This document shows positions 1-7,296 of a DNA stretch of 26,339 bases, in pieces. Position numbers and translations under genes: made by a program. Location of the stretch: assembly GCA_035968095.1 (NCBI GenBank), contig JAWQFW010000044.1, forward strand, positions 1-26,339. Direction: 5' to 3'. The notes beneath the pieces are model-generated. The model had not been told where the DNA came from. It worked only from the letters and a program-made list of their open reading frames with translations, and ran no database searches. Position 1 is the stretch's first letter. Every line of letters starts with the position of its first letter. This DNA is from IIICB1 sp035968095 (GTDB taxonomy: Bacteria > Cyanobacteriota > Cyanobacteriia > Cyanobacteriales > SIO1D9).

Positions 1-65
1 GGATTGGGGATTGGGAATTGGGGGAATTGGAGGAATTGGAGGAATTGGGGGAATTGGAGGAATTG
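1..65. repeat. Degenerate heptamer and nonamer tandem repeats, G-rich
   Basis: Bases 1-13 resemble the heptamer GGGGATT. From about base 14 a nine-base unit, GGAATTGGA with variants ending GGG, is repeated about five to six times in register (near 14, 23, 32, 41, 50 and 59). The same nonamer array occurs at the other end of the window (26239-26290). The array is non-coding and starts at the window edge, so its true left end is not visible. Confidence 0.85.
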
Positions 66-124
66 ATGTTAATCGAATTTACCACTCTTGTCGGCGTAGC
101 GTACCGTAACGCTAATTCGTAATA

Positions 125-161
125 CTCCCAACACCTCCCACACCTCCCACACTTCCCACAC
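125..161. repeat. CTCCCACAC nonamer tandem repeat
   Basis: Four head-to-tail units are visible: one ten-base variant (125-134) and three nine-base units (135-143, 144-152, 153-161), the last starting TTCCC. It has the same nine-base period as the GGAATTGGA array just upstream but C-rich units. It is followed by a 14-mer made of two heptamers (171-184). No coding potential is seen. Confidence 0.8.
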
Positions 162-170
162 TCCTCTTTT

Positions 171-184
171 GGGGATTGGTGACT
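171..184. repeat. Heptamer pair GGGGATT-GGTGACT
   Basis: This 14-mer is identical to the first two heptamers of the array that begins at the lytic transglycosylase stop codon (26190-26203). Heptamers of the CCCCAAT/CCCCAGT class on the other strand are a known short tandem repeat family in filamentous cyanobacteria. Confidence 0.7.
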
Positions 185-323
185 ACCCACGACTAAATAC
201 TAATTATTAAGTCTACCTTTTTTAAACATAGTTTGGCTATCATAATAGGTGATTAACACAAAATGTCATCTTACTTGATATTTGTGATTAAAATTAACAA
301 TTAAACTTGCTTGAGAGAGAAGA
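185..323. other. AT-rich upstream region of the HAD gene
   Basis: This is AT-rich non-coding sequence. I see no convincing -35/-10 pair. A purine-rich GAGAGAGAAG stretch just before 324 serves as the ribosome binding site of the HAD gene. Confidence 0.4.
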
Positions 324-1025
324 ATGCTGAGATTAATTACAGATTTTGACGGTCCGATCATGGACGTATCGGAGCGCTATTATTGCGTGTATCAATTATG
401 CTTGGAGGAGACGAGAAGAAGCTCACAAACGGTCAGGAAACTAGCGAAAGAGGAATTTTGGCAATTAAAGCGATCGCGTATACCAGAGGTACAAATCGCT
501 CAAATGTCGGGATTAGATTTCGAGCAAGGGCAAAAATTCGCTCGGATGCGACGGGAAATTATCCATAATTTACCCTTTCTCGTCCACGATAAATTATCTC
601 CCGGAGCGGTAACTGCCTTGGAAAAAGTACAATCATTAGGAATCGACCTAGTTGTCTTAACCATGCGTCGCTTCGGAGAAATTGAAATCGCCTTTGAGCG
701 TTATAATCTCAGAAGATTTTTTCCTAGCGATCGCTGCTACGCTTTAGCCTCAGATTATCCAAAAACCACCGATGTCAGTGACAAAACGCTTTTAATGGAA
801 AAAGCTTTAGGGGAGTTACCCCCAGCCGAAGAAGTGTGGATGGTAGGAGATACCGAAGCCGACATGATCGCCGCGCAAACTCACGGAATCAAAGTAATTG
901 GTGTATTGTGCGGGATTCGTTCTCGCGCTCAACTAGAAAAATACCAGCCAAACTTAATTGTCAACAACCTCAGTGAAGCCGTAGATCGAGTCAGAGAGCG
1001 ATCGCTATTTCATCAGCTAAATTAG
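324..1025 (+). CDS. HAD-superfamily phosphatase (phosphoglycolate phosphatase-like)
   Basis: A 233-residue haloacid-dehalogenase-fold hydrolase, expected to be cytosolic and to remove phosphate from a small molecule. Motif I is DFDG with the nucleophile/acid pair D7 and D9. Motif II is the threonine in VVLTMRR (T113). A motif III lysine lies near 154-160 and motif IV is GDTEAD at 175-180. Residues 15-90 form the helical cap that helps set substrate choice. The ATG at 324 follows the purine-rich GAGAGAGAAG. The gene runs into the convergent CPP1-like gene with 11 bases between their ends. The family is clear. The substrate is not: phosphoglycolate, a sugar phosphate and a nucleotide are all possible, so no gene symbol is given. 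Confidence 0.9.
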   Translation: MLRLITDFDGPIMDVSERYYCVYQLCLEETRRSSQTVRKLAKEEFWQLKRSRIPEVQIAQMSGLDFEQGQKFARMRREIIHNLPFLVHDKLSPGAVTALEKVQSLGIDLVVLTMRRFGEIEIAFERYNLRRFFPSDRCYALASDYPKTTDVSDKTLLMEKALGELPPAEEVWMVGDTEADMIAAQTHGIKVIGVLCGIRSRAQLEKYQPNLIVNNLSEAVDRVRERSLFHQLN

Positions 1026-1036
1026 CACCCTTCCCC

Positions 1037-1666
1037 TTAACGTAGAAAGCTCGAAATTAGCCAAAAGAACAACAAAGTTAGCAGCGTTGTCAACTCCTCA
1101 ACCGATAAACCGATTCCGAGTAGCTGCTGGGAAAGCAAACTAGCAAGTAAAGTTCCCAAACAGATCCCAATCAGTAAACCAGCCAAACTCAGTAAAACTG
1201 AACGACCAAACTTTTGCTCCTTGCGGTTCAAAAAATAAATACAAGCACCAAAACCGAGGGCGATCGTCAACGATAACATTGACTGATTACCAGGGTCAGA
1301 AAACAGGGTTAAACCGCCTAAAATCGCATATACTGCTGCTGACCAAAGCAGATCGGCTTTTGAGGGCGTATCCCACAATTGTTGCAGCCACCCAGGAGAA
1401 TTACTCAGATTAGGTGGTGTAAATTTCGGTGGAGTTGGGGTAAGCTTTTCAGGAAAACGAATTCGCTCCGGAACCTTAATTTTCCCTTGCTGACGCTGTT
1501 TGAGCCGATCCATAATAATCGCATCATAGGCTGTCTCGATGCTTTCTTTGAGCTTAGGCTCGTTACTGTGCTGTTGAGTTAAGCGATTTTTCGCTTCTTG
1601 GATCGCTTCAAAGGAAGCATCTTCAGATACCCCAAGCTTTTGATAAGGATTTTGTTCGTCGCTCAT
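1037..1666 (-). CDS. CPP1-like J-like-domain membrane protein (DUF3353)
   Basis: A 209-residue protein of the CPP1-like family. The plant member CPP1 is a chaperone-like partner of protochlorophyllide oxidoreductase in plastids; the cyanobacterial members are far less well understood. The N-terminus (NPYQKLGVSEDASFEAIQEA, residues 6-25) is J-domain-like, but the HPD tripeptide needed to stimulate Hsp70 is absent. The family stretch MDRLKQRQQGKIKVPERIRF follows at 52-71, then a Pro-rich linker. Four hydrophobic segments fall near 105-122, 128-146, 156-178 and 190-208, so the C-terminal half is membrane-embedded. The start is supported by AAGGAGGT about seven bases upstream on this strand. It converges with the HAD gene. 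Confidence 0.85.
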   Translation of the reverse strand: MSDEQNPYQKLGVSEDASFEAIQEAKNRLTQQHSNEPKLKESIETAYDAIIMDRLKQRQQGKIKVPERIRFPEKLTPTPPKFTPPNLSNSPGWLQQLWDTPSKADLLWSAAVYAILGGLTLFSDPGNQSMLSLTIALGFGACIYFLNRKEQKFGRSVLLSLAGLLIGICLGTLLASLLSQQLLGIGLSVEELTTLLTLLFFWLISSFLR

Positions 1667-2106
1667 CGATTACCTCCTTCGCTGTTGCCATTTTTGGTGG
1701 TGTCTATAAACTTTAAACTGGTAACAGTGCTGTTGCATTTGGCATAATTAAGTACGCTTGGTGGTTTCACAGCCTTTAACATTAATTTACATTCCTTAGT
1801 TTAATCAATACCTCCCATTGTTGTTAGTTTAGCGTCTCTATCCCCAAAGAATTCCACCGCGATCGCATATCCTTAAAATATAATTTTGGAATCAAGTCAG
1901 TTATTAGTTTAACAGTTATGACTTTTACCTTGATGATTAGCATAAATTATGTTATGACTTCAGAGCTAACTAATTCAAAAGAAGTTTCCTGGGCAAGATT
2001 GAATTCAAATCTACGTCCATAATTGTCTAAAATGCACTATACAGATCGTGTGTTTCGCAACCCTGCGCCCAGATCGTAATATTTAGTTCTACTCAGAAAT
2101 ATTGCT
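1667..2106. other. Intergenic region between CPP1-like gene and response regulator
   Basis: About 440 bases separate two divergent genes, so it should hold both promoters. It contains one GCGATCGC site near 1858 and otherwise AT-rich sequence. A 34-codon reading frame at 1918-2022 lacks a ribosome binding site and any recognisable protein. I see no clear hairpin or RNA gene. Confidence 0.4.
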
Positions 2107-2799
2107 ATGGCACCTGCCAAAATTTTAGTTGTAGATGATGACCCAGCAATCCGGAATCTGATCGTACGCTTTCTCGCTCAGAAAAGCTATCAAATTGAAT
2201 CTGCTGTTGACGGGAAAACTGCTTTAGCCGCATTTGATAAATTTCATCCAGATTTAGTAATTTTGGATGTCAATTTACCAGATGTCAACGGTTACACTTT
2301 GTGTGAACGAATGCAAAGCCGTACTGATGTATTTGTTTTAATGTTGACTTCTCGTACTGATTCGGCTGATAAAATCCAAGGTTTTTCAAAAGGAGCCGAT
2401 GATTATCTCACTAAGCCTTTTGATCTGCAAGAACTAGAATATCGTGTTGGGGCGATTTTAAGACGTAAGCGCACTATAACACCTTCAGAACGCCCAATTT
2501 TGGTTTATGGCGATCTCGTTATTGACCAAGAAAGTCGAGAAGTAAAGATTCATGAAGATTTAGTTTCTTTAACTGCGCTGGAATTTGACTTACTACTATT
2601 TTTAGCTAGTAGTCCCGGTAAAGTTTGGAGTCGTTCGGAACTGATTCAAGAAGTCTGGGAATATGATTATGTTGGCGATCAACGAGTAGTTGATGTTCAC
2701 ATTGGTCAAATTCGCAAAAAAATTGAACCAGATCCGTCTAGTCCAATTTGGATTGAAACAGTTAGAAAAGTTGGCTATAAATTTAACCCAACTCCTTAG
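2107..2799 (+). CDS. OmpR/PhoB-family response regulator
   Basis: A 230-residue two-domain transcription factor. The receiver domain (about 5-120) is complete: acidic pocket D11 and D12, phospho-acceptor D54 in LVILDVNLPD, T81 and K103 in LTKPFD. The winged-helix DNA-binding domain (about 132-228) has the family signature SLTALEFDLL, then SRSELIQEVW, RVVDVHIGQIRKK and a terminal VRKVGYKF. A sensor kinase would phosphorylate it to change promoter binding. No kinase gene adjoins it; the nearest is at 8041. It is not the conserved RpaB or RpaA by sequence memory, so I give no symbol. No Shine-Dalgarno is visible before the ATG. It converges with tatA with 23 bases between. Confidence 0.9.
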   Translation: MAPAKILVVDDDPAIRNLIVRFLAQKSYQIESAVDGKTALAAFDKFHPDLVILDVNLPDVNGYTLCERMQSRTDVFVLMLTSRTDSADKIQGFSKGADDYLTKPFDLQELEYRVGAILRRKRTITPSERPILVYGDLVIDQESREVKIHEDLVSLTALEFDLLLFLASSPGKVWSRSELIQEVWEYDYVGDQRVVDVHIGQIRKKIEPDPSSPIWIETVRKVGYKFNPTP

Positions 2800-2822
2800 A
2801 ACAAAAGCCAACCCAAAAATGA

Positions 2823-3110
2823 TTAACTTTGCTCTGAGACATTAGGAGTAGCCTTTTCTGATTCCTCAGCAGTGGCTACGGTTTGCGGTTCTTTTGCTTG
2901 TTCTAGTTGTGCGTTCATTTTTACCGATTCTTCTATTTGTTGGGCTTCCCGTTGAAATTCGTCCTGAAATTCGCGGGAAGCCTCTTGAAATCCACGAATT
3001 GCTTTACCTAAGCTACGCCCAATTTCTGGTAGTTTTTTCGGTCCAAAAATTAAAAGGGCGATTACGAAAATTACTGCCATTTCTGGCAAACCAATACCAA
3101 AAAAGTTCAT
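2823..3110 (-). CDS. tatA: Twin-arginine translocase subunit TatA/Hcf106 family
   Basis: A 95-residue subunit of the Sec-independent pathway that exports folded proteins with twin-arginine signals across the thylakoid and plasma membranes. A short transmembrane helix (about 6-22) is followed by the hallmark hinge FGPKKLPEIG (22-31) and an amphipathic helix to about residue 60. The charged tail is variable. Residue 10 is glutamate (GLPEM), usual in cyanobacterial members, so TatA and TatB cannot be told apart by this position alone. AGGA lies about eight bases before the ATG on this strand. It sits downstream of psbH on the same strand, but the terminator at 3182-3206 separates the two. Confidence 0.92.
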   Translation of the reverse strand: MNFFGIGLPEMAVIFVIALLIFGPKKLPEIGRSLGKAIRGFQEASREFQDEFQREAQQIEESVKMNAQLEQAKEPQTVATAEESEKATPNVSEQS

Positions 3111-3181
3111 CAGATTTCCTAGATTACTTTTACTGCTAAAAAAGCGATTTTTTTAGGGTCACTTCTTTAGTATAGAACTGC

Positions 3182-3206
3182 AAAAAAACCCGGACGCGCC
3201 GGGATG
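3182..3206 (-). terminator. Intrinsic terminator of psbH
   Basis: Read on the minus strand, the arm CCCGG (3203-3199), a five-base loop and CCGGG (3193-3189) form a GC-only stem. It is followed by seven T residues (3188-3182). The psbH stop codon is about 40 bases upstream. A shorter T-run on the other side might allow weak activity in the other direction. Confidence 0.85.
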
Positions 3207-3243
3207 TTTTTAATTTGTTTTGCTTGTTATCAAAGTTGGGAGT

Positions 3244-3447
3244 CTATAAACCTAAGCTTCTCCAGTCTGTATCAAAGCTGTTCAGCAGCAAAGAAGAGTT
3301 ATAAATTTGGAGAATGATCAACAGAAAAACGAAGAACAATAACATAAAAACTCCCATTAAGGGTGTAGTTCCCCAACCAGGAACGACTTTACCATATTCG
3401 GAGTTTAGGGGCTTAAGAATTTCTCCCAACCGTGTGCGTTGTGCCAT
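3244..3447 (-). CDS. psbH: Photosystem II protein PsbH
   Basis: A 67-residue single-span thylakoid protein of the photosystem II core, near CP47, needed for stable assembly and for electron flow between the quinones. The cytosolic N-terminus (AQRTRLGEILKPLNSEYGKV) is followed by GWGTTPLMGVFM and one transmembrane helix (about 28-48). A short lumenal tail ends WRSLGL. Length and sequence are typical of cyanobacteria; the longer phosphorylated N-terminal extension of plant PsbH is absent. It is divergent from psbN with 84 bases between and is followed by its own terminator. Confidence 0.97.
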   Translation of the reverse strand: MAQRTRLGEILKPLNSEYGKVVPGWGTTPLMGVFMLLFFVFLLIILQIYNSSLLLNSFDTDWRSLGL

Positions 3448-3494
3448 AAGTCACCAATGATGAATCTAAGTTATTTTTTGCAACTTTTCGTAAT

Positions 3495-3502
3495 ATTATA
3501 AT
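3495..3502. promoter_or_regulatory. Palindromic double -10 element between psbH and psbN
   Basis: The eight-base palindrome ATTATAAT holds a perfect TATAAT on the plus strand (3497-3502) and another on the minus strand (3500-3495). It lies about 48 bases before the psbH start and about 30 before the psbN start. No good -35 hexamer is spaced 16-18 bases from either. Confidence 0.4.
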
Positions 3503-3531
3503 AGAATAGCACTCATAATTAGATTTATTTT

Positions 3532-3663
3532 ATGGAACCAGCAACAGTTCTTAGCATAGGCATTGCAGTCGTGGTAATTGGGGTGACAGCGTTTTCTATT
3601 TATACCGCTTTTGGCCCACCTTCTACTGAGTTGAGCGATCCTTTTGAAGATCACGAAGATTAA
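3532..3663 (+). CDS. psbN: Photosystem II assembly protein PsbN
   Basis: A 43-residue protein starting MEPATVLSIGIAVVVIGVTA and continuing with FSIYTAFGPPS before an acidic tail ending FEDHED. The hydrophobic N-terminal half is one transmembrane helix. PsbN is not a subunit of the finished complex; in plastids it is needed early in photosystem II reaction-centre assembly. The length of 43 residues is canonical. The gene is divergent from psbH, the usual cyanobacterial arrangement, and is followed by a stem-loop at 3676-3737. No strong Shine-Dalgarno is seen; the leader is AT-rich. Confidence 0.95.
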   Translation: MEPATVLSIGIAVVVIGVTAFSIYTAFGPPSTELSDPFEDHED

Positions 3664-3675
3664 GCTTTGTTTTTG

Positions 3676-3737
3676 GTTGCGCGAGATCCCCTGGTGGTAC
3701 TGGGCTTTGCTCAATCGCGCAACAATTAAGCTTTTTT
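3676..3737 (+). terminator. Stem-loop terminator of psbN
   Basis: A perfect nine-base inverted repeat, GTTGCGCGA (3676-3684) and TCGCGCAAC (3715-3723), encloses a 30-base loop that could fold further. A six-T run (3732-3737) follows, overlapping the last codons of the convergent mannosidase gene. The T-run side favours termination of plus-strand psbN transcripts; the stem could also block minus-strand read-through. Confidence 0.6.
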
Positions 3738-6700
3738 CTTTCTTACTACAAAATTTGCAATTTGCCAAGGGCGAAGCGCAAAAGAGTTTTCGTTAATAAA
3801 AGTTAATGGTCGTTCTAAGAAATCGACTTGAGAGGATCTCGCCAATTCTAATTCTCCCTTCAAAGCTAACTCGGCGGTTTCTCCGTGACATTCGTAGCAG
3901 CGCAAAATCAAGTCTTCGGAGTCGTCTGCTGCGGGTTTTAACGCCATTAAAATTAAGTTTTCGGCAGATAAGTCTAAGAGTGTAGCAACCGCAGGTAAGC
4001 TGGTTTGGGTGTTTTCTCCAGGATTGATTTGCTCCCAAAGTAAGACTTTTACTGGTAAATTTAATTCGTAGCCTTTGCGGACTGTTTGGGCTGACTGCCA
4101 AGAATTTGCGTGAGGGTAGAGGGCGTAGGTAAAATGATGGATACCGCGATCGCTTTCGGGATTGGGCCAAGTTGAACTTCGCAGTAAGGTTAAACGTAGT
4201 TGATTGGGTTTACTGTCGTAGCCATACTTACAGTCATTGAGCAAACTCACTCCATAATTATCGTCGCTTAAATCTGCCCAGTGCAGTGCCGGAACTTCCC
4301 ATTTCGCTTTTTCCGCAGGTGTTTGGGGTTTTGTCGGGCGTTTAATTGTCGCGCAAGGTATTTCGTAGCTAACATAGTCACTTTCGAGGTTGAGAGGAAA
4401 AGCCGCTTTAACTAAAACGTGAGTTTCCCGCCAGTCAACGGTTGTAGCGATTTTTAGGATTGGCGAATTAACTTCTAAAAGATAATCTTGGCAAAATTCC
4501 GAGTCACCTAAAGTGCGGATGACTTGTAAACGCTGTCGGATCTTTCCGCGATCGCGCCACTGAATTGATTTTAGCGTTGTGGGGGGTAAAGGATGTTGTT
4601 CGTAATTCGGGTCAATATTCCACGCATCCCAATATTGTCCGCGATCGCCAAATCCTTGCAATTGATTTCCCGCACCACTCAGCACTTCGCGAGAATTAAT
4701 TTTGTCATAAACACTGCTCAAATCACCCGTTTCCGAATTAACTACCACTCGCAAATAATCATTTTCCAAAACATATTCTTCCCCAGTCTCCAGCCCCCAA
4801 TCACCAGTCACCAATTCCCCATCTTCACACAACCAAAAAACACGATAACCAATCGAAGGAATATCCTTCGCGACAAACAAAAGTTGTTGGTTAGAAGTCA
4901 ACTGAGAAGCTAACTTTTCTCCCCCTAAATCGTAAACCTCCCACCTACCCGGAGGTAAACTAAGAGAAACCACTGGATTTCGCTCCCAGTTTAAAGGATT
5001 AAAAATAATTATTGGTCGTGCCTCTAGTTGAGGTGGGGATGGTAACTGAATTTGCGAAGCCAGATAATTTAAAGAATCAGTCAAAATTTCTGTTGCCACC
5101 GCTTCAACTTCTCGCCATCCTTGATTCGCTTCCACAAATACCTCCGGAATCGATGTTCCCGGTAAAATATCGTGAAATTGATTGAATAAAACCTGTTTCC
5201 AAGCTGAGGTAATTTTCTCTTTTACCTCTTGTAAAAACGCCGCTTTGGTGCTATTATTTATAATAGGAAAAGATGTCGCCATATAGACTATCTCTCGATC
5301 GATTAGGGCAGCAACAGAAGAAAACAACTCGGCTTGATACAATAAATCTTCGCAACGACGATTGAACAACTTTTGGTCAGCATGAGTAGTATAACAACCT
5401 CGATGGAACTCAAGATATAATTCATCGTTCCAGACAGGAAGTTGATGGTTGGTAGTTGTAACAGACGTACAATTGTGCGTCTCTTTTTTTGTCGTTGCAA
5501 GCAACTGCTGTAAATATTCAGTCGCAGTCGTAAACTCCAAGCGAGGGAGAAAAGGAGAAGTTGAGAAACGTTCCTGCACTTCGAGCATATCACGAGAAGG
5601 ACCACCGCCGCGATCGCCCACACCAGGAAGCCAAAAAGCAGACTGAAAATTAGTTTGTTGTTCCCAAAAAATCCCATAATCAGTCATTGGTTGCGGATTA
5701 GTATCCATCACCCCAGTTAAATTAGGAGGAGACATCAAAGTCAAAATTTTTGTCCCATCCGGAGACACCCACCAAAAAGCACCATAAGGAAACTTCGTAG
5801 TATCATTCCAATGGAGTTTTCCCGTCACAAAATATTCAATTCCACATTGCTTAAAAATTTGTGGTAATTGCCAAGAAAAACCAAAACTATCTGGTAGCCA
5901 AGCAACCTGAGTAAATTCGCCAAATTTTTCTTGAAAATATAATTGTCCATAAAATAATTGACGAACAATTGACTCTCCACTCACTAAATTAACATCCGGT
6001 TCTACCCACATTCCCCCCAAGATTTCCCAACGTTTCGCTTCAACAACTTCGCGAATTTGCTCAAACAAATCTGGACAATTTTCTTCAATCCAAGCATACA
6101 AAGCTGGCGTACTATGACCAAAAGTAAGCCCAGAAAAATCCTTTTGTAACCCTAAAACCGAAGCAAAAGTTCGTTGTGCAACCTCCCAAGTTTCCTTAAC
6201 TTCCCATAGCCAAGCCATATCAAGATGAGCATGAGTAAGCATTTTTATCGTGCGTTGTTTAATATTAGTAGCTAAAGGTTGTAAATTTTGGCGAAGAGTA
6301 GCCAAAGAAGCATCAAACTCAGCTTTATTCGAGACAGCATCCCAAGGAATTCTCGTTAATTCTTTTGTGAAAATAGCTAACTTTTCTGGTTCAAAAGCAG
6401 TCAAATACTTCTGCAAAACAGTCAACTCATCAGCCACAAAACCTGGGTCGAGACAATCAGCTAAATACTCAGCTTCATAAACACATTTAGACCGCATTAA
6501 AGCACCAATATCGTGTCCCGGACTAACCAAACGTAAAGTTACTAAAAACTCTGTACCAGGAGTTACCGACTCTGCAAGTAAAATTCTTACCGAAGACTCC
6601 CACAAATCTCCTTCTTGGACTAACTTACCATCAACAAAAACTTGAACATACTCCGCCCACCAAGTCAATACCAGACGCAAACTTAATCCAGTCAAAGGAT

Positions 6701-6920
6701 AATTTTGTAAATGTTCTGGAATCACAAATTTTTGTCCGAACCAACGCACTTTTTGTCCAGCATCCCAAGTAAGATAACCCTTTTCATTTTGTTCTGCAAG
6801 CTGCCAATCAGCTAAATTAATTTCCCACAAATTTTCGCTAATTTCTAACTCAGAATAAAGCCAATTAGCTTGAACATCAATTTCAGTCAAAGCACGTAGT
6901 TTAGCAAGCTCATTTTTCAT
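3726..6920 (-). CDS. Alpha-mannosidase, glycoside hydrolase family 38
   Basis: A 1064-residue enzyme of the usual length for bacterial GH38, expected to release alpha-linked mannose from glycans or oligosaccharides with a bound zinc ion. An N-terminal beta domain (about 1-215) precedes the catalytic barrel. The zinc site begins at HAHLD (H232 and D234), and the nucleophile region is WLPDSFGFSWQ with D344. GVGDRGGGPSRDM lies near 433-445, and HRGCYTTHADQK near 506-517 supplies a further histidine ligand. The C-terminal half (about 620-1060) is the family's beta-sandwich region. No signal peptide is visible, so it is probably cytosolic. No clear Shine-Dalgarno precedes the ATG. It converges with psbN and has no other sugar gene next to it. 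Confidence 0.93.
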   Translation of the reverse strand: MKNELAKLRALTEIDVQANWLYSELEISENLWEINLADWQLAEQNEKGYLTWDAGQKVRWFGQKFVIPEHLQNYPLTGLSLRLVLTWWAEYVQVFVDGKLVQEGDLWESSVRILLAESVTPGTEFLVTLRLVSPGHDIGALMRSKCVYEAEYLADCLDPGFVADELTVLQKYLTAFEPEKLAIFTKELTRIPWDAVSNKAEFDASLATLRQNLQPLATNIKQRTIKMLTHAHLDMAWLWEVKETWEVAQRTFASVLGLQKDFSGLTFGHSTPALYAWIEENCPDLFEQIREVVEAKRWEILGGMWVEPDVNLVSGESIVRQLFYGQLYFQEKFGEFTQVAWLPDSFGFSWQLPQIFKQCGIEYFVTGKLHWNDTTKFPYGAFWWVSPDGTKILTLMSPPNLTGVMDTNPQPMTDYGIFWEQQTNFQSAFWLPGVGDRGGGPSRDMLEVQERFSTSPFLPRLEFTTATEYLQQLLATTKKETHNCTSVTTTNHQLPVWNDELYLEFHRGCYTTHADQKLFNRRCEDLLYQAELFSSVAALIDREIVYMATSFPIINNSTKAAFLQEVKEKITSAWKQVLFNQFHDILPGTSIPEVFVEANQGWREVEAVATEILTDSLNYLASQIQLPSPPQLEARPIIIFNPLNWERNPVVSLSLPPGRWEVYDLGGEKLASQLTSNQQLLFVAKDIPSIGYRVFWLCEDGELVTGDWGLETGEEYVLENDYLRVVVNSETGDLSSVYDKINSREVLSGAGNQLQGFGDRGQYWDAWNIDPNYEQHPLPPTTLKSIQWRDRGKIRQRLQVIRTLGDSEFCQDYLLEVNSPILKIATTVDWRETHVLVKAAFPLNLESDYVSYEIPCATIKRPTKPQTPAEKAKWEVPALHWADLSDDNYGVSLLNDCKYGYDSKPNQLRLTLLRSSTWPNPESDRGIHHFTYALYPHANSWQSAQTVRKGYELNLPVKVLLWEQINPGENTQTSLPAVATLLDLSAENLILMALKPAADDSEDLILRCYECHGETAELALKGELELARSSQVDFLERPLTFINENSFALRPWQIANFVVRKKKA

Positions 6921-7061
6921 TGGAAATAAATTTATTTCTTCCTAAATTATTAATTAAGTTCAGTTTCAAGTCGTCAATTCTATCTAAATTACAATTGTGA
7001 CATCTCGGAGCGCTAATTTCTACAATTAAAGAGAGAGAAAGTCTGTATTTGGAGAGAATTT

Positions 7062-7088
7062 TTGGCACAATCTTCTTGCTAGTATAGT
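7062..7088 (+). promoter_or_regulatory. Candidate promoter of the HPF/cold-shock gene
   Basis: TTGGCA (7062-7067) is followed by TGC-TAGTAT (7077-7085), which reads as an extended -10, and by the overlapping TATAGT (7083-7088). Spacing is shorter than ideal, so the extended -10 would have to do most of the work. Use of this site would give a leader of about 200 bases. Confidence 0.3.
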
Positions 7089-7177
7089 CGATGAAGTAGT
7101 TATCGAGTTAATTGTGGCTGCGAAAGCTTCTCTATCTTTGACGGAATTGTACGCAAGACAAATATTTATCTCAAGGA

Positions 7178-7206
7178 AGTCCTCGAAATCAAGCTTTCCG
7201 AGGACT
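7178..7206 (+). promoter_or_regulatory. Leader hairpin upstream of HPF/cold-shock gene
   Basis: AGTCCTCG (7178-7185) is the exact reverse complement of CGAGGACT (7199-7206). AAA/TTT pairing with a one-base bulge can extend the stem inward. No T-run follows, so it is not a standard terminator. It lies 90 bases before the start codon. Confidence 0.45.
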
Positions 7207-7296
7207 AAGAGTAATTTTGCCTAAATTGCGTAGCTAAATTCTAGTTAACGAAGTAGTATTAGCTGAAAATTATCGCTAGGAGGAATTAATTTTTTC

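Larger units (their letters stand above)
6921..7296. other. Intergenic region upstream of mannosidase and HPF-like gene
   Basis: A 376-base stretch between divergent genes. It contains a candidate promoter (7062-7088), a hairpin (7178-7206) and the ribosome binding site AGGAGGA (7278-7284) of the HPF-like gene. No reading frame in it looks coding. Confidence 0.5.

Noticed and set aside
1918..2022. 34-codon frame in the gap before the response regulator
   Set aside because: No ribosome binding site, no hydrophobic or domain pattern, and several internal ATGs typical of AT-rich non-coding DNA.
3496..3768. 90-codon frame on the minus strand across psbN
   Set aside because: It is antisense to the complete psbN gene and overlaps the end of the mannosidase gene; its translation looks like a shadow.
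5303..5677. 124-codon hydrophobic frame inside the mannosidase gene
   Set aside because: It is an out-of-frame reading of the GH38 gene; hydrophobicity arises from the codon pattern of the true frame.
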